The position numbers and the translations under genes were made by a program. The notes below the pieces were generated by a model, which saw only the letters and a program-made list of their open reading frames with translations, searched no databases and was not told the origin of the DNA. Below, piece by piece: positions 24,696 to 34,900 of a stretch of DNA of 64,000 bases; the stretch's first letter is position 1, and the number at the start of each line of letters is the position of its first letter. The DNA lies in the NCBI RefSeq assembly GCF_003966695.1, contig NZ_AP018827.1:372001-436000 (forward strand). Reading direction: 5' to 3'. The stretch is from Asticcacaulis excentricus. GTDB lineage: Bacteria > Pseudomonadota > Alphaproteobacteria > Caulobacterales > Caulobacteraceae.

Positions 24696-26207
24696 TTGTC
24701 ACAAAAGCCCGAACCTGAACTCGATACCCTGGCGACGCCGCCCGATGAGTTACGCGGGTCGCTGAAGGCGCTGGCCGACGCCGTGGCGCGCGAAACGGCG
24801 GAGGCGGATGAACGTCCCGAACTGATCACGCCGGAACAGATCGAAGACTTCGCGCTTCAGGACGATTACGCCCTTAATCCGGAATATATTCAGCTCGTTA
24901 TCGACGCTGCCGATCGCAATGACGGTCTGCGTCTGCGTGATCTTCTGGACGCCTTGCATCCGGCCGATGTCGCCGATCTGCTGGGCTTTCTGTCCGAAGA
25001 TTACCGCGAACAGGTCATTCCGTGGATTCCGGCGGATGCCCTGCCGGAGGTGTTGCCGGAACTGGATGACGGTATCCGTGAGGAGATCGTCGAAAACCTG
25101 CGTCCGGTCGATCTGGCCGAAGTCCTTCAGGAACTAGATTCCGACGATGCGGCCGCCGTGTTCGAGGACATGGAGGCCGAGCAGCAGCAGGCGGTTCTGG
25201 CGGCCATGGACCCCGAAGACCGTGAGGCCATGGTCACCTCTCTGGCCTTCGAGGAAGAGACCGCCGGTCGCCTGATGCAGCGTGAAGTCGTGGCGGCGCC
25301 CGACTTCTGGAATGTCGGTGATGCCATTGATCATATGCGCGCGCACGGGGCGGACCTGCCGGAACTCTTCTTCGACGTCTATGTGATTTCGCCGACGCAT
25401 AAGCCTATCGGCGCGCTGCCCGTGTCGCTGCTGATGCGCACGCCGCGCGAAGTCCGCCTGTCGGCCATTATGGAACCGATCACCGAGATCGAGGTCCATA
25501 TGGATCAGGAAGAGGTGGCCTATATCTTTGAAAAATATCACCTGATTTCGGCCCCGGTCGTCGATCAGGGCGGGCGGCTGGTCGGTCAGATCACCGTCGA
25601 CGACATCGTGAACATCATTCAGGAAGAAAACCGCGAAGACATCCTGGCTCTGGCCGGTGTGTCCGATGAGGAGGGGCGTGACTCCACGGTGTTTGAGGTG
25701 GTGCGTTCACGCCTGCCGTGGCTATGCGTCAACCTGTTGACGGCCTTCGTCGCCTCGTCATTGATCGGCATGTTCCAGAGCGAAATCGAAAAGCTGGTGG
25801 CGCTGGCCGTGCTGATGCCCATGGTGGCCTCTATCGGCGGCAATTCCGGCACTCAGGCCTTGACCGTCTCCGTGCGGGCCCTGTCGGCGCGGGAACTGAC
25901 CACGGCCAACGCCTTACGCACGGTCTGGCGTGAGGTGCGGGTGGGGTGGTTCAATGGCGCGGTGATCGCCTGCATTCTGGGCTGTGTCGCCGGAACGGTG
26001 TGGCAGAACCCCATGCTGGGGGTAACCATCGCTCTGGCGGTGCTGATCAACCTCACCGCGGCGGCGTTGGCCGGGACGCTGGTGCCGCTCACCTTATCGA
26101 GGCTGGACCGTGATCCGGCGGTGGCGTCGCCCATTTTTGTGACCATGGTCACCGACTGCATCGGATTTTTTAGTTTCCTGGGGCTGGCGGCGATAATTCT
26201 GTTGTAA
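24696..26207 (+). CDS. mgtE: magnesium transporter MgtE
   Basis: A 503-aa protein with the full MgtE order. The N-terminal superhelical Mg2+-sensing domain has repeats such as LHPADVADLLGFL and LRPVDLAEVLQEL. A pair of CBS motifs follows (residues about 195-315), then five membrane helices from about 340 including MPMVASIGGNSGTQAL, the pore signature. It is a Mg2+-gated channel for magnesium uptake. The only in-frame start near a ribosome binding site is TTG at 24696, preceded by GGGAGGGGGAGAG. The N-terminus is somewhat longer than typical, starting SQKPEPELDTLATPP. Confidence 0.95.
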   Translation: MSQKPEPELDTLATPPDELRGSLKALADAVARETAEADERPELITPEQIEDFALQDDYALNPEYIQLVIDAADRNDGLRLRDLLDALHPADVADLLGFLSEDYREQVIPWIPADALPEVLPELDDGIREEIVENLRPVDLAEVLQELDSDDAAAVFEDMEAEQQQAVLAAMDPEDREAMVTSLAFEEETAGRLMQREVVAAPDFWNVGDAIDHMRAHGADLPELFFDVYVISPTHKPIGALPVSLLMRTPREVRLSAIMEPITEIEVHMDQEEVAYIFEKYHLISAPVVDQGGRLVGQITVDDIVNIIQEENREDILALAGVSDEEGRDSTVFEVVRSRLPWLCVNLLTAFVASSLIGMFQSEIEKLVALAVLMPMVASIGGNSGTQALTVSVRALSARELTTANALRTVWREVRVGWFNGAVIACILGCVAGTVWQNPMLGVTIALAVLINLTAAALAGTLVPLTLSRLDRDPAVASPIFVTMVTDCIGFFSFLGLAAIILL

Positions 26208-26319
26208 AAACGTAAGAGCCTATGGATAGCTACTCAGGCGGAATTAACCTTTTTTCTTAATCCTGTCGGGGGCGCAAGCGTCCGAATCGGTTGAAAAAAT
26301 GGTTCGGGGGTGTTCGCAG

Positions 26320-26335
26320 CGGCGCGATGCTTGCT
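26320..26335 (+). promoter_or_regulatory. near-consensus sigma-54 promoter upstream of spmX
   Basis: CGGCGCGATGCTTGCT matches the sigma-54 consensus TGGCACG-N4-TTGCW, with the invariant GG (26321-26322) and GC (26333-26334) exactly 12 nt apart. The start site would fall near 26346, about 40 bp before the spmX ATG. In Caulobacter spmX is activated by the sigma-54 regulator TacA, so the site fits known biology; the activator site was not located. Confidence 0.65.
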
Positions 26336-26385
26336 GGGCCCTTTACCTACCTGCGTAAGTGTACCGTTTTGGTTCAGGAAAAGTG

Positions 26386-28887
26386 ATGAGAGCGCGCCAC
26401 AAAATCTCCCGCGCCGGAGTCGAGCTGATCAAGAGTTTCGAAGGTCTGCGCCAGCAGGCTTCACAGTTGCCCGACGGGCGCTGGATGATCGGCTATGGCC
26501 ATACCTTTTCTGCCCGCGAAGGGGCGCGCGTCACCGCCGAAGACGCCGACGCTCTGCTGCGCTTTGACCTTTTGCCGATCGTCGAGGCGGTCAATAATCT
26601 TGTCCACACGCCGCTGACGCAGAATCAGTTCGATGCGCTTGTGTCGTTCTGCTTCAACATCGGTATCGAGGCGTTTGGCCAATCGGACGTGCTGCGTCGC
26701 GTCAACGAAGGCCGCGTCACCGAAGCTGCGCAGGCGATGGACAACTGGACCAGCGCCGAATTCAACGGCCAAACCTATGTGCTGGCCCCGCTGATCCGCC
26801 GTCGTGCCTCCGAAAAGAGCCTGTTCCTGACCCCCGATATGGAGGGGATGGAGCTTGATCCGCAACTGATGACGCCGGGCATGGTCATCCGCCCCGCCGA
26901 AGCGCCGACGGCACCGCAACCCGCGCCCGCCGCACCGGCCCCCAAGCCCGTCATCACGCGCGTCGCCGATATCGCTGAAACACCGACGGCTCCAGCCCCG
27001 ACGTCGCCGTCGATGGATGTTCAGGCCGCCTTGCTCAAGGCCGAGCAGGAGGCGCGGATTCAGGCCGAATTCCGTCGTCTGGAGCAGGTGCGCCTCGAAG
27101 AGACGCAGCGCCGGGAGGCTGAGCGCGCTGCCGCCGAGGAGGCCCGTCAGCGCGAAGCCGAACGCGCCGAAGACGCGCGTCGCGCTGAAGCGGCGCGTCA
27201 GGCCGAAGCCCGCCGTCTGGCCGACGAAGCGCGTGCCCGTGAAGACGAGCGCCTGCGCGAGGAAGCCCGTCGTCTGGAGGCCATTCGTCTGGCTGAAGAA
27301 ACCCGCGTTCGTGAGGAAGCGCGCCTGCGCGAAGAGGCGCGGTTACGCGAAGAAGCGCGTCTGCGTGAGGAATTGCGTCAGCGCGAGGAAGCGCGTCTGC
27401 GCGAAGAGGCCAAGCTGCGTGAGGAAATCCGCCTGCGTGAAGAGGCGCGCTTCCGCGAAGACACCCTGCGTCAGGAGGCCATGCGTCAGGCCCAGGCTCT
27501 GGCGGCGGCCCGCGTCGCCGAAGAGGCCCGTCTGAGCGAACTGCGCCGTCTGGAGGACGCGCGCCTTGAGCAGCAACGGCTGGAACGCCAGCGGCTTGAG
27601 GAAGAGGCGCGCCTGCGTGAAGAGGCAGCGCGTCTGGAGCGCGAGCGTCTGGAACAGATGCGCCTCGAACAGGCCAGACTTGAGCAGGCCCGTTTGGAAC
27701 AAGAACGTTTGGAGCGCGAACGCCTCGAGCGCGAGCGTCTGGAGCGTGAACGCGCCGAACGTGAGGCGCAGGCCAAACTTGAGCAAGCTCGTCTTGAACA
27801 AGACAGACTCGAACAAGAGCGACTGGAACAGGAACGCCTTGAGCGGGAGCGTCTGGAACGCGAACGTCTGGAGCGTGAACAGGCGGAAGCTGCTGCCCGC
27901 GCCGAACGTGAACGCGCGGCTGAGGCGCAGAAAAGCGCGGATCAAACCCCCAAGCCCACCGTCGATCCCGATGCTGAGGCGGTGCGTAAGGCGGAAGCGG
28001 CGGCGGCCCTGATGCGCCTCTATTCGCCGTATGCCACCATGGCCGGGCCTCTGGCCAAGCCGAAAGCGACACCTGCTACACCTTCGACACCTGCGCCGGC
28101 ACCGGTTCAGGCCCCGCCGCACAATCCGCCGCCTGCGGTTGCCGCACCGACGTCTGCCCAGGTCGCGTTTGAGATATCTTCGCGCCGTGACCCGGAACCT
28201 GCGCCTGTTACAGCTCAGGAAGCGGAAGACGATGCAGAGGATGCGCCGCTGGTGATGCGGCTGCACAGCAAGGTTGAACCGGGTGTGCGTCCCAACCCGT
28301 CGCTGATTGCGCCGCCCACGGTTGTGGCGTCTCCGGTCAGTGTGCAAACCGATGCGGCCGCCGCTTCGGCTCCTGCTCCGGCTCCGGTAGCCCCGCAGCC
28401 TCAACTCGTGCCTGAGCCACCCAGAGAGACACCCAAAGAAACGCCGCTCCATTGGCGCGAGCAGTTGCAACACCCGGCAACGGGCGTGGCGACGGCTGCG
28501 GCGGCCGTGCAAAGCGACGCCCTGAGCTTCAATAGCCACGCGGCCCCGCAGACCTATGTCCATGCCGAAGAGGTGGTGGAAGACGACGAATGGCTGGACG
28601 AAGATGGCCGCATCGCGGTTTCGACCGAAGAGGCAGAGGCCAATGAGCGTAGCCTGTGGCAGATGATCGCCTCAACCCTGCAATGGATCTTCATTTCGGT
28701 GATCGGTCTGGCCGCACTCGGTGGCGCGGCGGGGGCCTATCAGAAGGCCATCAATCTCGAAATGACCGAACCAGGCAATGCCGACGTCTTCACCACCATG
28801 TCGATTACGCTGGCGGTCGTGGGTATTGTCTGCGTCTGTGTCTCGGTGTGGCTGATTTTCCGCCGTCTGGGTGGGTTAAAGGACTAA
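26386..28887 (+). CDS. spmX: SpmX polarity factor: degenerate lysozyme domain, very long charged middle, two C-terminal TM helices
   Basis: The product has 833 aa from ATG 26386, which has AGGAAA 7 nt upstream; the open frame extends to GTG 26359. Residues 1-150 are a phage-type GH24 muramidase fold ([26 protein letters not shown]). The catalytic Glu is kept, but the Asp position reads Leu and the Thr position Met. Residues 195-530 are Arg/Glu repeats of the REEARL and LERERLE type, then a Pro/Ala-rich part, an acidic patch ([10 protein letters not shown]), and two membrane helices near 760-785 and 805-826. SpmX localises the DivJ kinase and, in Asticcacaulis, the stalk. C. crescentus SpmX is about 430 aa, so the middle is greatly enlarged here. 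Confidence 0.92.
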   Translation: MRARHKISRAGVELIKSFEGLRQQASQLPDGRWMIGYGHTFSAREGARVTAEDADALLRFDLLPIVEAVNNLVHTPLTQNQFDALVSFCFNIGIEAFGQSDVLRRVNEGRVTEAAQAMDNWTSAEFNGQTYVLAPLIRRRASEKSLFLTPDMEGMELDPQLMTPGMVIRPAEAPTAPQPAPAAPAPKPVITRVADIAETPTAPAPTSPSMDVQAALLKAEQEARIQAEFRRLEQVRLEETQRREAERAAAEEARQREAERAEDARRAEAARQAEARRLADEARAREDERLREEARRLEAIRLAEETRVREEARLREEARLREEARLREELRQREEARLREEAKLREEIRLREEARFREDTLRQEAMRQAQALAAARVAEEARLSELRRLEDARLEQQRLERQRLEEEARLREEAARLERERLEQMRLEQARLEQARLEQERLERERLERERLERERAEREAQAKLEQARLEQDRLEQERLEQERLERERLERERLEREQAEAAARAERERAAEAQKSADQTPKPTVDPDAEAVRKAEAAAALMRLYSPYATMAGPLAKPKATPATPSTPAPAPVQAPPHNPPPAVAAPTSAQVAFEISSRRDPEPAPVTAQEAEDDAEDAPLVMRLHSKVEPGVRPNPSLIAPPTVVASPVSVQTDAAAASAPAPAPVAPQPQLVPEPPRETPKETPLHWREQLQHPATGVATAAAAVQSDALSFNSHAAPQTYVHAEEVVEDDEWLDEDGRIAVSTEEAEANERSLWQMIASTLQWIFISVIGLAALGGAAGAYQKAINLEMTEPGNADVFTTMSITLAVVGIVCVCVSVWLIFRRLGGLKD

Positions 28888-28929
28888 AGCCGCAGACGGC
28901 CTGATAGATTTGATCAAAGGGGAAACAGA

Positions 28930-28965
28930 AAAGGCCCTGCCGGTTTCGGCAGGGCCTTTATTTTT
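28930..28965. terminator. bidirectional terminator between spmX and atpF
   Basis: AAAGGCCCTGCC and GGCAGGGCCTTT form a perfect 12-bp stem with a 6-nt loop, followed by ATTTTT on the plus strand and a short T run on the minus strand. It can serve both converging transcripts. Confidence 0.9.
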
Positions 28966-28981
28966 GCGTGATCGCCGTGTT

Positions 28982-29488
28982 TTACGACAGGCGGGCCGCC
29001 ACCTGCGTGATGGCCTGATCGACCAGCGGATCGCTCTTCAGGCCGTCAACGCGGCTGATGAGGATGTTTTCCGCAATCTGCGTCGCCAGATCGGCGGCCG
29101 CGGCCTTGACCTCAGACGCGGCCTTGGCCTCGGCCTGAGCGATCTTGGCTTCGGCTTGCGCCTGACGGCGCTTGATCGACTCGTCGAGCTTCGTCTTGGC
29201 CTCGGCGGTGAGGCGCTGGGCCTCTTCCTCGGCAAAGGCGATCAGTTCCTTGGCCTTTTGCTCGGCCTCAAGGCGCTCGGCCTTGATCTGGTTGAGCAGG
29301 GCCTGCGCTTCCTGACGGATACGCACGGCCTCATCCAGTTCGGCGCGCACGGCATTGCCGGTGTCGGCCAGAGAGGCCCACAGCTTTTGCGGCACCTTCA
29401 TGACGATCAAAAGCAGGAAGAAGCAACCCAGACCGATACGGACCCAGGTTTCCGGATTGGCCCAGAAGGACGGTTCAGCGTGTTCCAT
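28982..29488 (-). CDS. atpF: F0F1 ATP synthase subunit b
   Basis: The 168-aa protein has one N-terminal membrane helix (VRIGLGCFFLLLIVMKVP) and a long charged helix rich in Ala, Glu and Lys up to the C-terminus, as expected for the peripheral stalk. The end AENILISRVDGLKSDPLVDQAI is typical of alphaproteobacterial AtpF. It pairs with subunit b' encoded 10 bp upstream to link F0 to F1. It is the last gene of the F0 operon; the F1 genes are elsewhere, as is usual in this class. Confidence 0.92.
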   Translation of the reverse strand: MEHAEPSFWANPETWVRIGLGCFFLLLIVMKVPQKLWASLADTGNAVRAELDEAVRIRQEAQALLNQIKAERLEAEQKAKELIAFAEEEAQRLTAEAKTKLDESIKRRQAQAEAKIAQAEAKAASEVKAAAADLATQIAENILISRVDGLKSDPLVDQAITQVAARLS

Positions 29489-29498
29489 CGGGTGCTCC

Positions 29499-30146
29499 TC
29501 AGCTCTTCTTCAGGGCGGCGGTCAGGGCCGTCTTGGTCGGGGCCTTGCCCGTCAGCTTTTCGACCAGCGCCGACGCGGTGTCGGTGGCGATCTCGGTGAC
29601 GTGGGCTAGGGCTTCGTCGCGCTTGGCGCGGATCGAGGCCTCGGCTTCGGCCAGAATGCCGTTCAGACGGGCGTCTTCCTTGGCCTGAGCCGCCGCCATT
29701 TCGGCCGTCGCTTTCGCCTTGGCATCGGCGGCCAGCTTGCGTGCAGCGGCATGAGCCGCCGCGGTTTCAGCGGCCGCGTCCTTGGCCTGAGCTTCGGCCT
29801 CGTCGCGGATGGCGCGGGCATTGGCCAGATCTTCGGCGATCGTCGCGCCGCGCGTGTCGATGACATTGCGCAGGCGAGGGGCGAACACCTTGGCGATCAG
29901 GATGAACAGGACGGTGAAGATAAGCAGAAGCCAGACAATTTGCCCTGCCCAGTTCTCGAACTTCATCTGCGGAAGCCCGCCGCCGTGCTCTGCATCACCG
30001 TGACCAACGGTTTCGGTATGCGCTGACGCATGGGCGACCGCGTTCGCTTCAGCCGGGGCTACCGGTTCAAGCGTGGCGACGGTCGTGATCGGCTCACCAG
30101 TAGCCGAGACGGTAGCTGACGACGCAATGTCGGTAGCAGCGGTCAT
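29499..30146 (-). CDS. atpF': F0F1 ATP synthase subunit b' with long N-terminal extension
   Basis: The 215-aa protein carries the b' signature LPQMKFENWAGQIVWLLLIF, a single membrane helix (about 67-85), then APRLRNVIDTRGATI and a long Ala/Glu/Lys helix. Together with subunit b it forms the peripheral stalk heterodimer. The first 60 residues are Ala/Thr/His-rich (ASATVSATGEPITTV, ASAHTETVGHGDAEHG) and not part of the usual fold, so an internal start is possible, though none has a better ribosome binding site. It lies between atpE and atpF. Confidence 0.9.
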   Translation of the reverse strand: MTAATDIASSATVSATGEPITTVATLEPVAPAEANAVAHASAHTETVGHGDAEHGGGLPQMKFENWAGQIVWLLLIFTVLFILIAKVFAPRLRNVIDTRGATIAEDLANARAIRDEAEAQAKDAAAETAAAHAAARKLAADAKAKATAEMAAAQAKEDARLNGILAEAEASIRAKRDEALAHVTEIATDTASALVEKLTGKAPTKTALTAALKKS

Positions 30147-30269
30147 TACTCACATCCTTTGAACCGTCCCTGATGGGCGGTTCTGTGTAGTGTCGGTCAA
30201 AACAGATGCGGACCAGACACGCTCTTTGGCGGCTGGTCCGCGATCAGGGCTAACCTGCGTGCGCTCCGA

Positions 30270-30497
30270 TTAGGAAGCGTACAGGATCAGAACCGCGACA
30301 ACGAACGCGAAGATGCCGAGGGCTTCGGTCAGGGCCATACCGATGAAGAGGTTGGTTTGTTGCGACTTGGCCGCCGACGGGTTGCGCAGAGCACCTTGGA
30401 AGAAGTTACCGAACAGGATACCCAGACCAACGCCTGCGCCGATCATGCCGAGCATGGCCAGACCCGCACCGATGTACTTGTAAGCAGTAGCGTCCAT
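30270..30497 (-). CDS. atpE: F0F1 ATP synthase subunit c
   Basis: A 75-aa hairpin of two membrane helices. The first contains [20 protein letters not shown] with closely packed glycines; the loop is [11 protein letters not shown]; the second is [20 protein letters not shown] with the ion-carrying Glu58. It forms the rotor ring; the residues around the Glu suit H+ rather than Na+. It is 48 bp downstream of atpB. Confidence 0.95.
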   Translation of the reverse strand: MDATAYKYIGAGLAMLGMIGAGVGLGILFGNFFQGALRNPSAAKSQQTNLFIGMALTEALGIFAFVVAVLILYAS

Positions 30498-30545
30498 TGA
30501 CTTTAGACTCCGATAGAGAAGGAAAGAAGAGATAGAAAGTTATGA

Positions 30546-31316
30546 TTAGTGGTGATGCAGGTTCACCACGTCATTGAGATACACGCAAGCCAGAACTGCG
30601 AAGACGAAGGCTTGCAGATAGGCCACGAGAAATTCCAGTGTGGTTAGAGCCACTACTGACACCAGCGAAATCGCTGCGCCAGCGAGCGCCAAACCACCAG
30701 CCGCCACCATCCACACGACGAACTGAGCGAAAACTTTGAGCACGATGTGGCCGCCGACCATGTTTCCGAACAAACGCAGCGTCAGCGTGATCGGGCGCAT
30801 CAGGAAGGATACAACTTCGATGATAACGATCATCGGCAGCAGCCACCAAGGCACACCTGAGGGTACGAATAACTTGAAAAAACCGAGACCGTTCTTGGCG
30901 AAGCCAACTACGATGACCGTACCAATGGTCAGAACTGCCAGCGTGAGCGTGACGGCTATCTGCGATGTAGCCGTGAAGTATGTGGTCATGCCGATCAGAT
31001 TGCAGCTCAGTATGAACAGAAAGAGCGTGAACACAAACGGAAAGAATGCACGCCCCTCATGGCCGATAATCGACTCTGCAAGGTTGTCAACCAGACCAAA
31101 AAGGCTTTCAGCCATCACCTGAAAGCGACCCGGAATGATCGAGGCGCGTGCGGTGGTCAGGCCGAAGAATACGATCACGAGGCCCACACCGATAAGCATG
31201 GCCAACACCGAATTTGTGATCGAAAGGTCGATGGTTACCCCAGCAATCGTGACGGGCTCGATTTCCCAGACGGGCACGACCTGAAACTGGTGCAACGGAT
31301 CGAATGGACCGGCCAT
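30546..31316 (-). CDS. atpB: F0F1 ATP synthase subunit a
   Basis: The protein has 256 aa and five or six membrane helices. The key segment RPITLTLRLFGNMVGGHIVLK carries the essential arginine of the proton channel, and EFLVAYLQAFVFAVLACVYLND closes the protein as in other AtpB sequences. It forms the stator channel next to the c-ring. It is preceded by atpI (51 bp) and followed by atpE. Confidence 0.95.
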   Translation of the reverse strand: MAGPFDPLHQFQVVPVWEIEPVTIAGVTIDLSITNSVLAMLIGVGLVIVFFGLTTARASIIPGRFQVMAESLFGLVDNLAESIIGHEGRAFFPFVFTLFLFILSCNLIGMTTYFTATSQIAVTLTLAVLTIGTVIVVGFAKNGLGFFKLFVPSGVPWWLLPMIVIIEVVSFLMRPITLTLRLFGNMVGGHIVLKVFAQFVVWMVAAGGLALAGAAISLVSVVALTTLEFLVAYLQAFVFAVLACVYLNDVVNLHHH

Positions 31317-31367
31317 AAGCCTCTACCTCATCAATTCAAATAGCGATGGGCCAGAGGCCCTGAAATT

Positions 31368-31661
31368 TCAGCGTTGTCCACTGCGGACGACGGCATATAC
31401 CCCTGTAATTAGACCCACAATTGCACCTACTATCATACCGAAGGGGCGCGTATGCAGGTGTTCGTCACTGAGCCAGCCTAGTCCCAGTCCAATGAAAATT
31501 CCCCCGAGAAGTTCGCCCAGAGCCTGATAGCCCTTTCCGGCGCCCGCTTCGCTTTCGGCGTGGTCGGTCTCTTTGCGGCGCTTTTTCTGCTCAATGGCAT
31601 TAAGCCGCCGTTCGAGGTCGTCCAGCTTCGACGAAGTCTCATGATCGGGGTCATTATTCAT
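31368..31661 (-). CDS. atpI: ATP synthase assembly protein AtpI/AtpZ
   Basis: The 97-aa protein has a charged N-terminal coil (KLDDLERRLNAIEQKKRRKE) and two membrane helices (LGELLGGIFIGLGLGWLSD, GMIVGAIVGLITGVYAVV) with a short loop HLHTRPFG. This is the AtpI/AtpZ pattern; the family helps assemble the c-ring and may carry Mg2+. It is the first gene of the F0 operon. Confidence 0.88.
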   Translation of the reverse strand: MNNDPDHETSSKLDDLERRLNAIEQKKRRKETDHAESEAGAGKGYQALGELLGGIFIGLGLGWLSDEHLHTRPFGMIVGAIVGLITGVYAVVRSGQR

Positions 31662-31873
31662 ATTCGGACCTTTCGGAAGGACATTCGCACACAGACAAAT
31701 ATCCCCCTTCGGACGGCGCGGAACCTAATCGGACAGACCGCAAAGGTCAAGCAAGCCGATGACATAAAGTTGATCTAATTGCCCCGTGCAAACACTACAG
31801 GGCATCACTATTTGCGAAAGTTCGTTTCCCGTGCGGGGCTTTATCGCGGCAAACCCTTGTAACAATGGTTTGC

Positions 31874-31895
31874 AAGCCCCATTCCGGCGGGGCTT
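31874..31895 (-). terminator. weak hairpin after smc
   Basis: AAGCCCC and GGGGCTT (31874-31880, 31889-31895) form a 7-bp stem 19 bp beyond the smc stop. There is no clear T run, so it is only a possible terminator. The rest of the 253-bp gap to atpI shows no gene. Confidence 0.4.
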
Positions 31896-31914
31896 AAGAC
31901 TTTGGTCGGTTGCC

Positions 31915-34900
31915 TCAGGCGACCAGCGCCTCGGCGGCCTTCAGATCGACGCTGACCAGTTGCGAGACGCCGCGTTCGGCCATGGTCACGCCAAACAGGC
32001 GATCCATGCGCGCCATGGTTACCGGATTGTGGGTGATGGCGATAAAGCGCGTCTGGGTGCGGGTGCGCATTTCATCAAGCAGCCGGCAATAGCGATCGAC
32101 ATTGGCGTCATCGAGCGGCGCATCCACTTCGTCCAGCACGCAAACCGGGGCTGGATTGGCCAGAAACACGCCAAAAATCAACGCCGTCGCCGTCAGGGCC
32201 TGCTCGCCGCCTGACATCAGGCTCATGGTCGAAAGGCGCTTGCCCGGCGGGCAGGCATAGATTTCCAGTCCGGCCTCCAGCGGATCGTCTGATTCGACCA
32301 GCCGCAACTCCGCCGAGCCGCCCCCAAACAGGGCGACAAACAGCGTCTTGAAGTGTTCATTGATCACGTCAAACGCCGCCAGCAGGCGTTCGCGGCCTTC
32401 GGCGTTCAGTTCGTCGATCCCGTCGCGCAGCTTGCCAATGGCTGTGGTCAGGTCGAGCCGTTCACGGCTGATGCCTTCCAGCCGCTCCTGATACTCGGTT
32501 GCCTCTTCTTCGGCGCGCAGATTGACCGCGCCCAGCAGATCACGCTCTTTCTCCAGCCCTGACAGCAGGGCTTCGGCCCCGGCCGCGTCCGATGGCGTGG
32601 CAATGGCCTCTTCTTTCAGGCGCTGGCCCAGCGCTTCCGGTGTGTCCTGCGTCTGATCGAGGATTTGCGCTTCGATTTCCGCCTTGCGTGCGGTGGCGGC
32701 TTCAAGCCGAGCCAGCGCCCCGGCGCGGTGTTCGCGCGCCTGCGCCGCCGTGTGTTCGCGCGCCTTTTCCTCGGCATCGGCCTCGCGTTTAGCGGTTTCG
32801 GCAAGAGCCAGCGCGTCGCGCGCCTCGGACAGGCGCTTTTCGGCGGCAGTGAGCGAATCGAGCAGGCTCAGGCGGCGGGTTTCAAACGTCGCGGGCGCGG
32901 CCTCGGCGATAGCCAGCGCCGCCAGAGTCATTTCCTGTTCGCGCGTCAGCTTTTCGACGCGGCTGCCCGATTCGCCGTGGCGTCGCGTCCAGTCGCTGAG
33001 GTCGCGGCTCAGATTGCGTTCGCGCGATTCGCGTTGCTGCCGGTTGCGCGCGTCTTCGTCCAGCGCCGACCGCGCCGCCAGCACGGCCTGACGCCGGCTA
33101 TTGGCGAGATTGCGTGCTTCGACCAGTGCGTCGTTCAGGGCGTCCAGCGTTTCCGGCGTCGATTGCGCGTCAGCCAGCGCCTCATAGGCGGTCTTGGCCT
33201 CGCTCAGATCACCGCGCAAGCGTTTGATACTGCCATCCAGCGCCTCCATCCGCGTTTCGTACTGCGTCTGGCGGCGGCCCAGTTCATCGGCCTGCGCCGT
33301 CTTCGTGCGCAGATCGCGTTCCAGTTCCGGCAGGCGGGTGCGCGCCTGACGCAGACGGTCTTCGAAGCGGCGTTGCGCGTCGGCGGCGCTTTTCAGCGCG
33401 GTTTGCGCGGCCTCAAGCTCCGGCTTGAGCGCGTCAATTTCGGCCTCCAGCTCATCGAAGCGGGTGCGTTGGGCCAGACGCACAGCGGCAGGCTTCGGGG
33501 CCTTGGCGCGCACGATCAGCCCATCCCAACGCCACAGATCGCCTTCTTTCGACACCAGCCGCGCGCCCACGGGCAGGTGTGTCTGAAGGCGGTCGCCCTC
33601 GGCCTGATCGACCACGCCGATGGCTGAAAGGCGCAAGGACAGGGCGGGTGGGGCACTGACGTATTGCGTCAGCGGCGTGACCCCCAGCGTCGACAGATCG
33701 CTCAGCACGGCCTGCGAATCGAAATCCTCAGCCCAGAAGGCCAGCGCATCGAGTGCCCCGCGCTTCGACAGGCTGAGATTGAGATCGTCGCCCAGGGCCG
33801 CCGCCAGCGCCAGTTCATAGCCTTTTTCGGCGCGCACGGCGTCGAGAACCGGGCTTTTGCCCTTGGCGGTATTGGCGTTCAGAATCTGCGCCAGACCGCG
33901 CGATTCGGCCGTCAGCCGCCCCAGCCGGTCTTCGAGGTCGCGCGCACTTTTGCGTGCCTGCGCCTCGGCATTGACCACCGCCACCCGCTCGCCTTCCAGC
34001 GCTTCGGCCTCAGCACGCGCGGCGTCCAGCGTCTGTTGCGCGGTGTCGGCTGCCTGTCGCGCCGTCTCCAGCGCCGCGTGATCAAACACGCCCATCGCCT
34101 GTTTTTCGCGCTCGGCCTGATTGGTCTGGGCCAGCAGGCGCTCAAAGCGGGTCTGCGCCTCCTTCAGGCGCGTGGCCTCCAGCCTTTGCCGCTCGGTCAA
34201 GGCGGCCAGTTCGGCCGCCAGTTCCTCAATGCGCTGATCGGCCTCGACGCGCTCGCCTTCGGCCATCAGCACGGCGGCCTTCAGTTCCGGTTCGCGCGAC
34301 GGGGCGTCTTTGATCTCATCGCGCACGCGCGCCAGCATTTCGGTCAGGCGTTCAATCTGGGCCTGACCGTCACACGCCAATTCCAGCTCGCGCGCATGGT
34401 CGGCCTGCTGACGGCGCAAATCGTTTTTCAGCCGCTCTATCTCGGCTTGCGCCTGCTGGGCTTCGAGGTCGAGGCGTTCTTTCTCGATGCTCAGACGGTG
34501 GTTGACGGTCGCCGCGATGGCTTCTTCTTCGCGCAGCGGCGGAATGGCTTCGGCGGCTTTCAGGGCCTGAACCTGTGCGGCGGCGGCTTCGCGAGTCGTC
34601 TCTTCGACGGCCTGCGACAGGGTGTGCATTTCGCCCGTCGTGGACTGAAACACAGCCAGCGCCTCCAGCCATCGGGCGTGCAGAATGGCCTTTTGCAAGG
34701 CGCGGATTTCGGCGGAAATCTTCTTGTACTTGTCGGCCTGCCGCGCCTCGCGCTTCAGTCGCGACAGGGCGCTGTCCAGTTCGCGCGAAATATCGTCCAG
34801 CCGCGCCAGATTGGCCTCGGCGGCGCGCAGACGCAGTTCGGCCTCATGACGGCGGGTGTGCAGGCCCGACACGCCCCCGGCTTCTTCGAGGACGCGGCGG

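Noticed and set aside
26244-26260. TTAA-N9-TTAA upstream of spmX as a CtrA box
   Set aside because: The spacing is 9 nt rather than 7; the sigma-54 element explains expression better.
27306-27890. Short regular DNA repeats that could be taken for a CRISPR or satellite array
   Set aside because: They are in-frame hexad codons of the SpmX charged region, with no spacers and a continuous reading frame.
27035-28563. Long minus-strand frames (345 and 406 codons) opposite spmX
   Set aside because: They result from the repetitive Arg/Glu codons of spmX; the translations are low-complexity and have no ribosome binding site.
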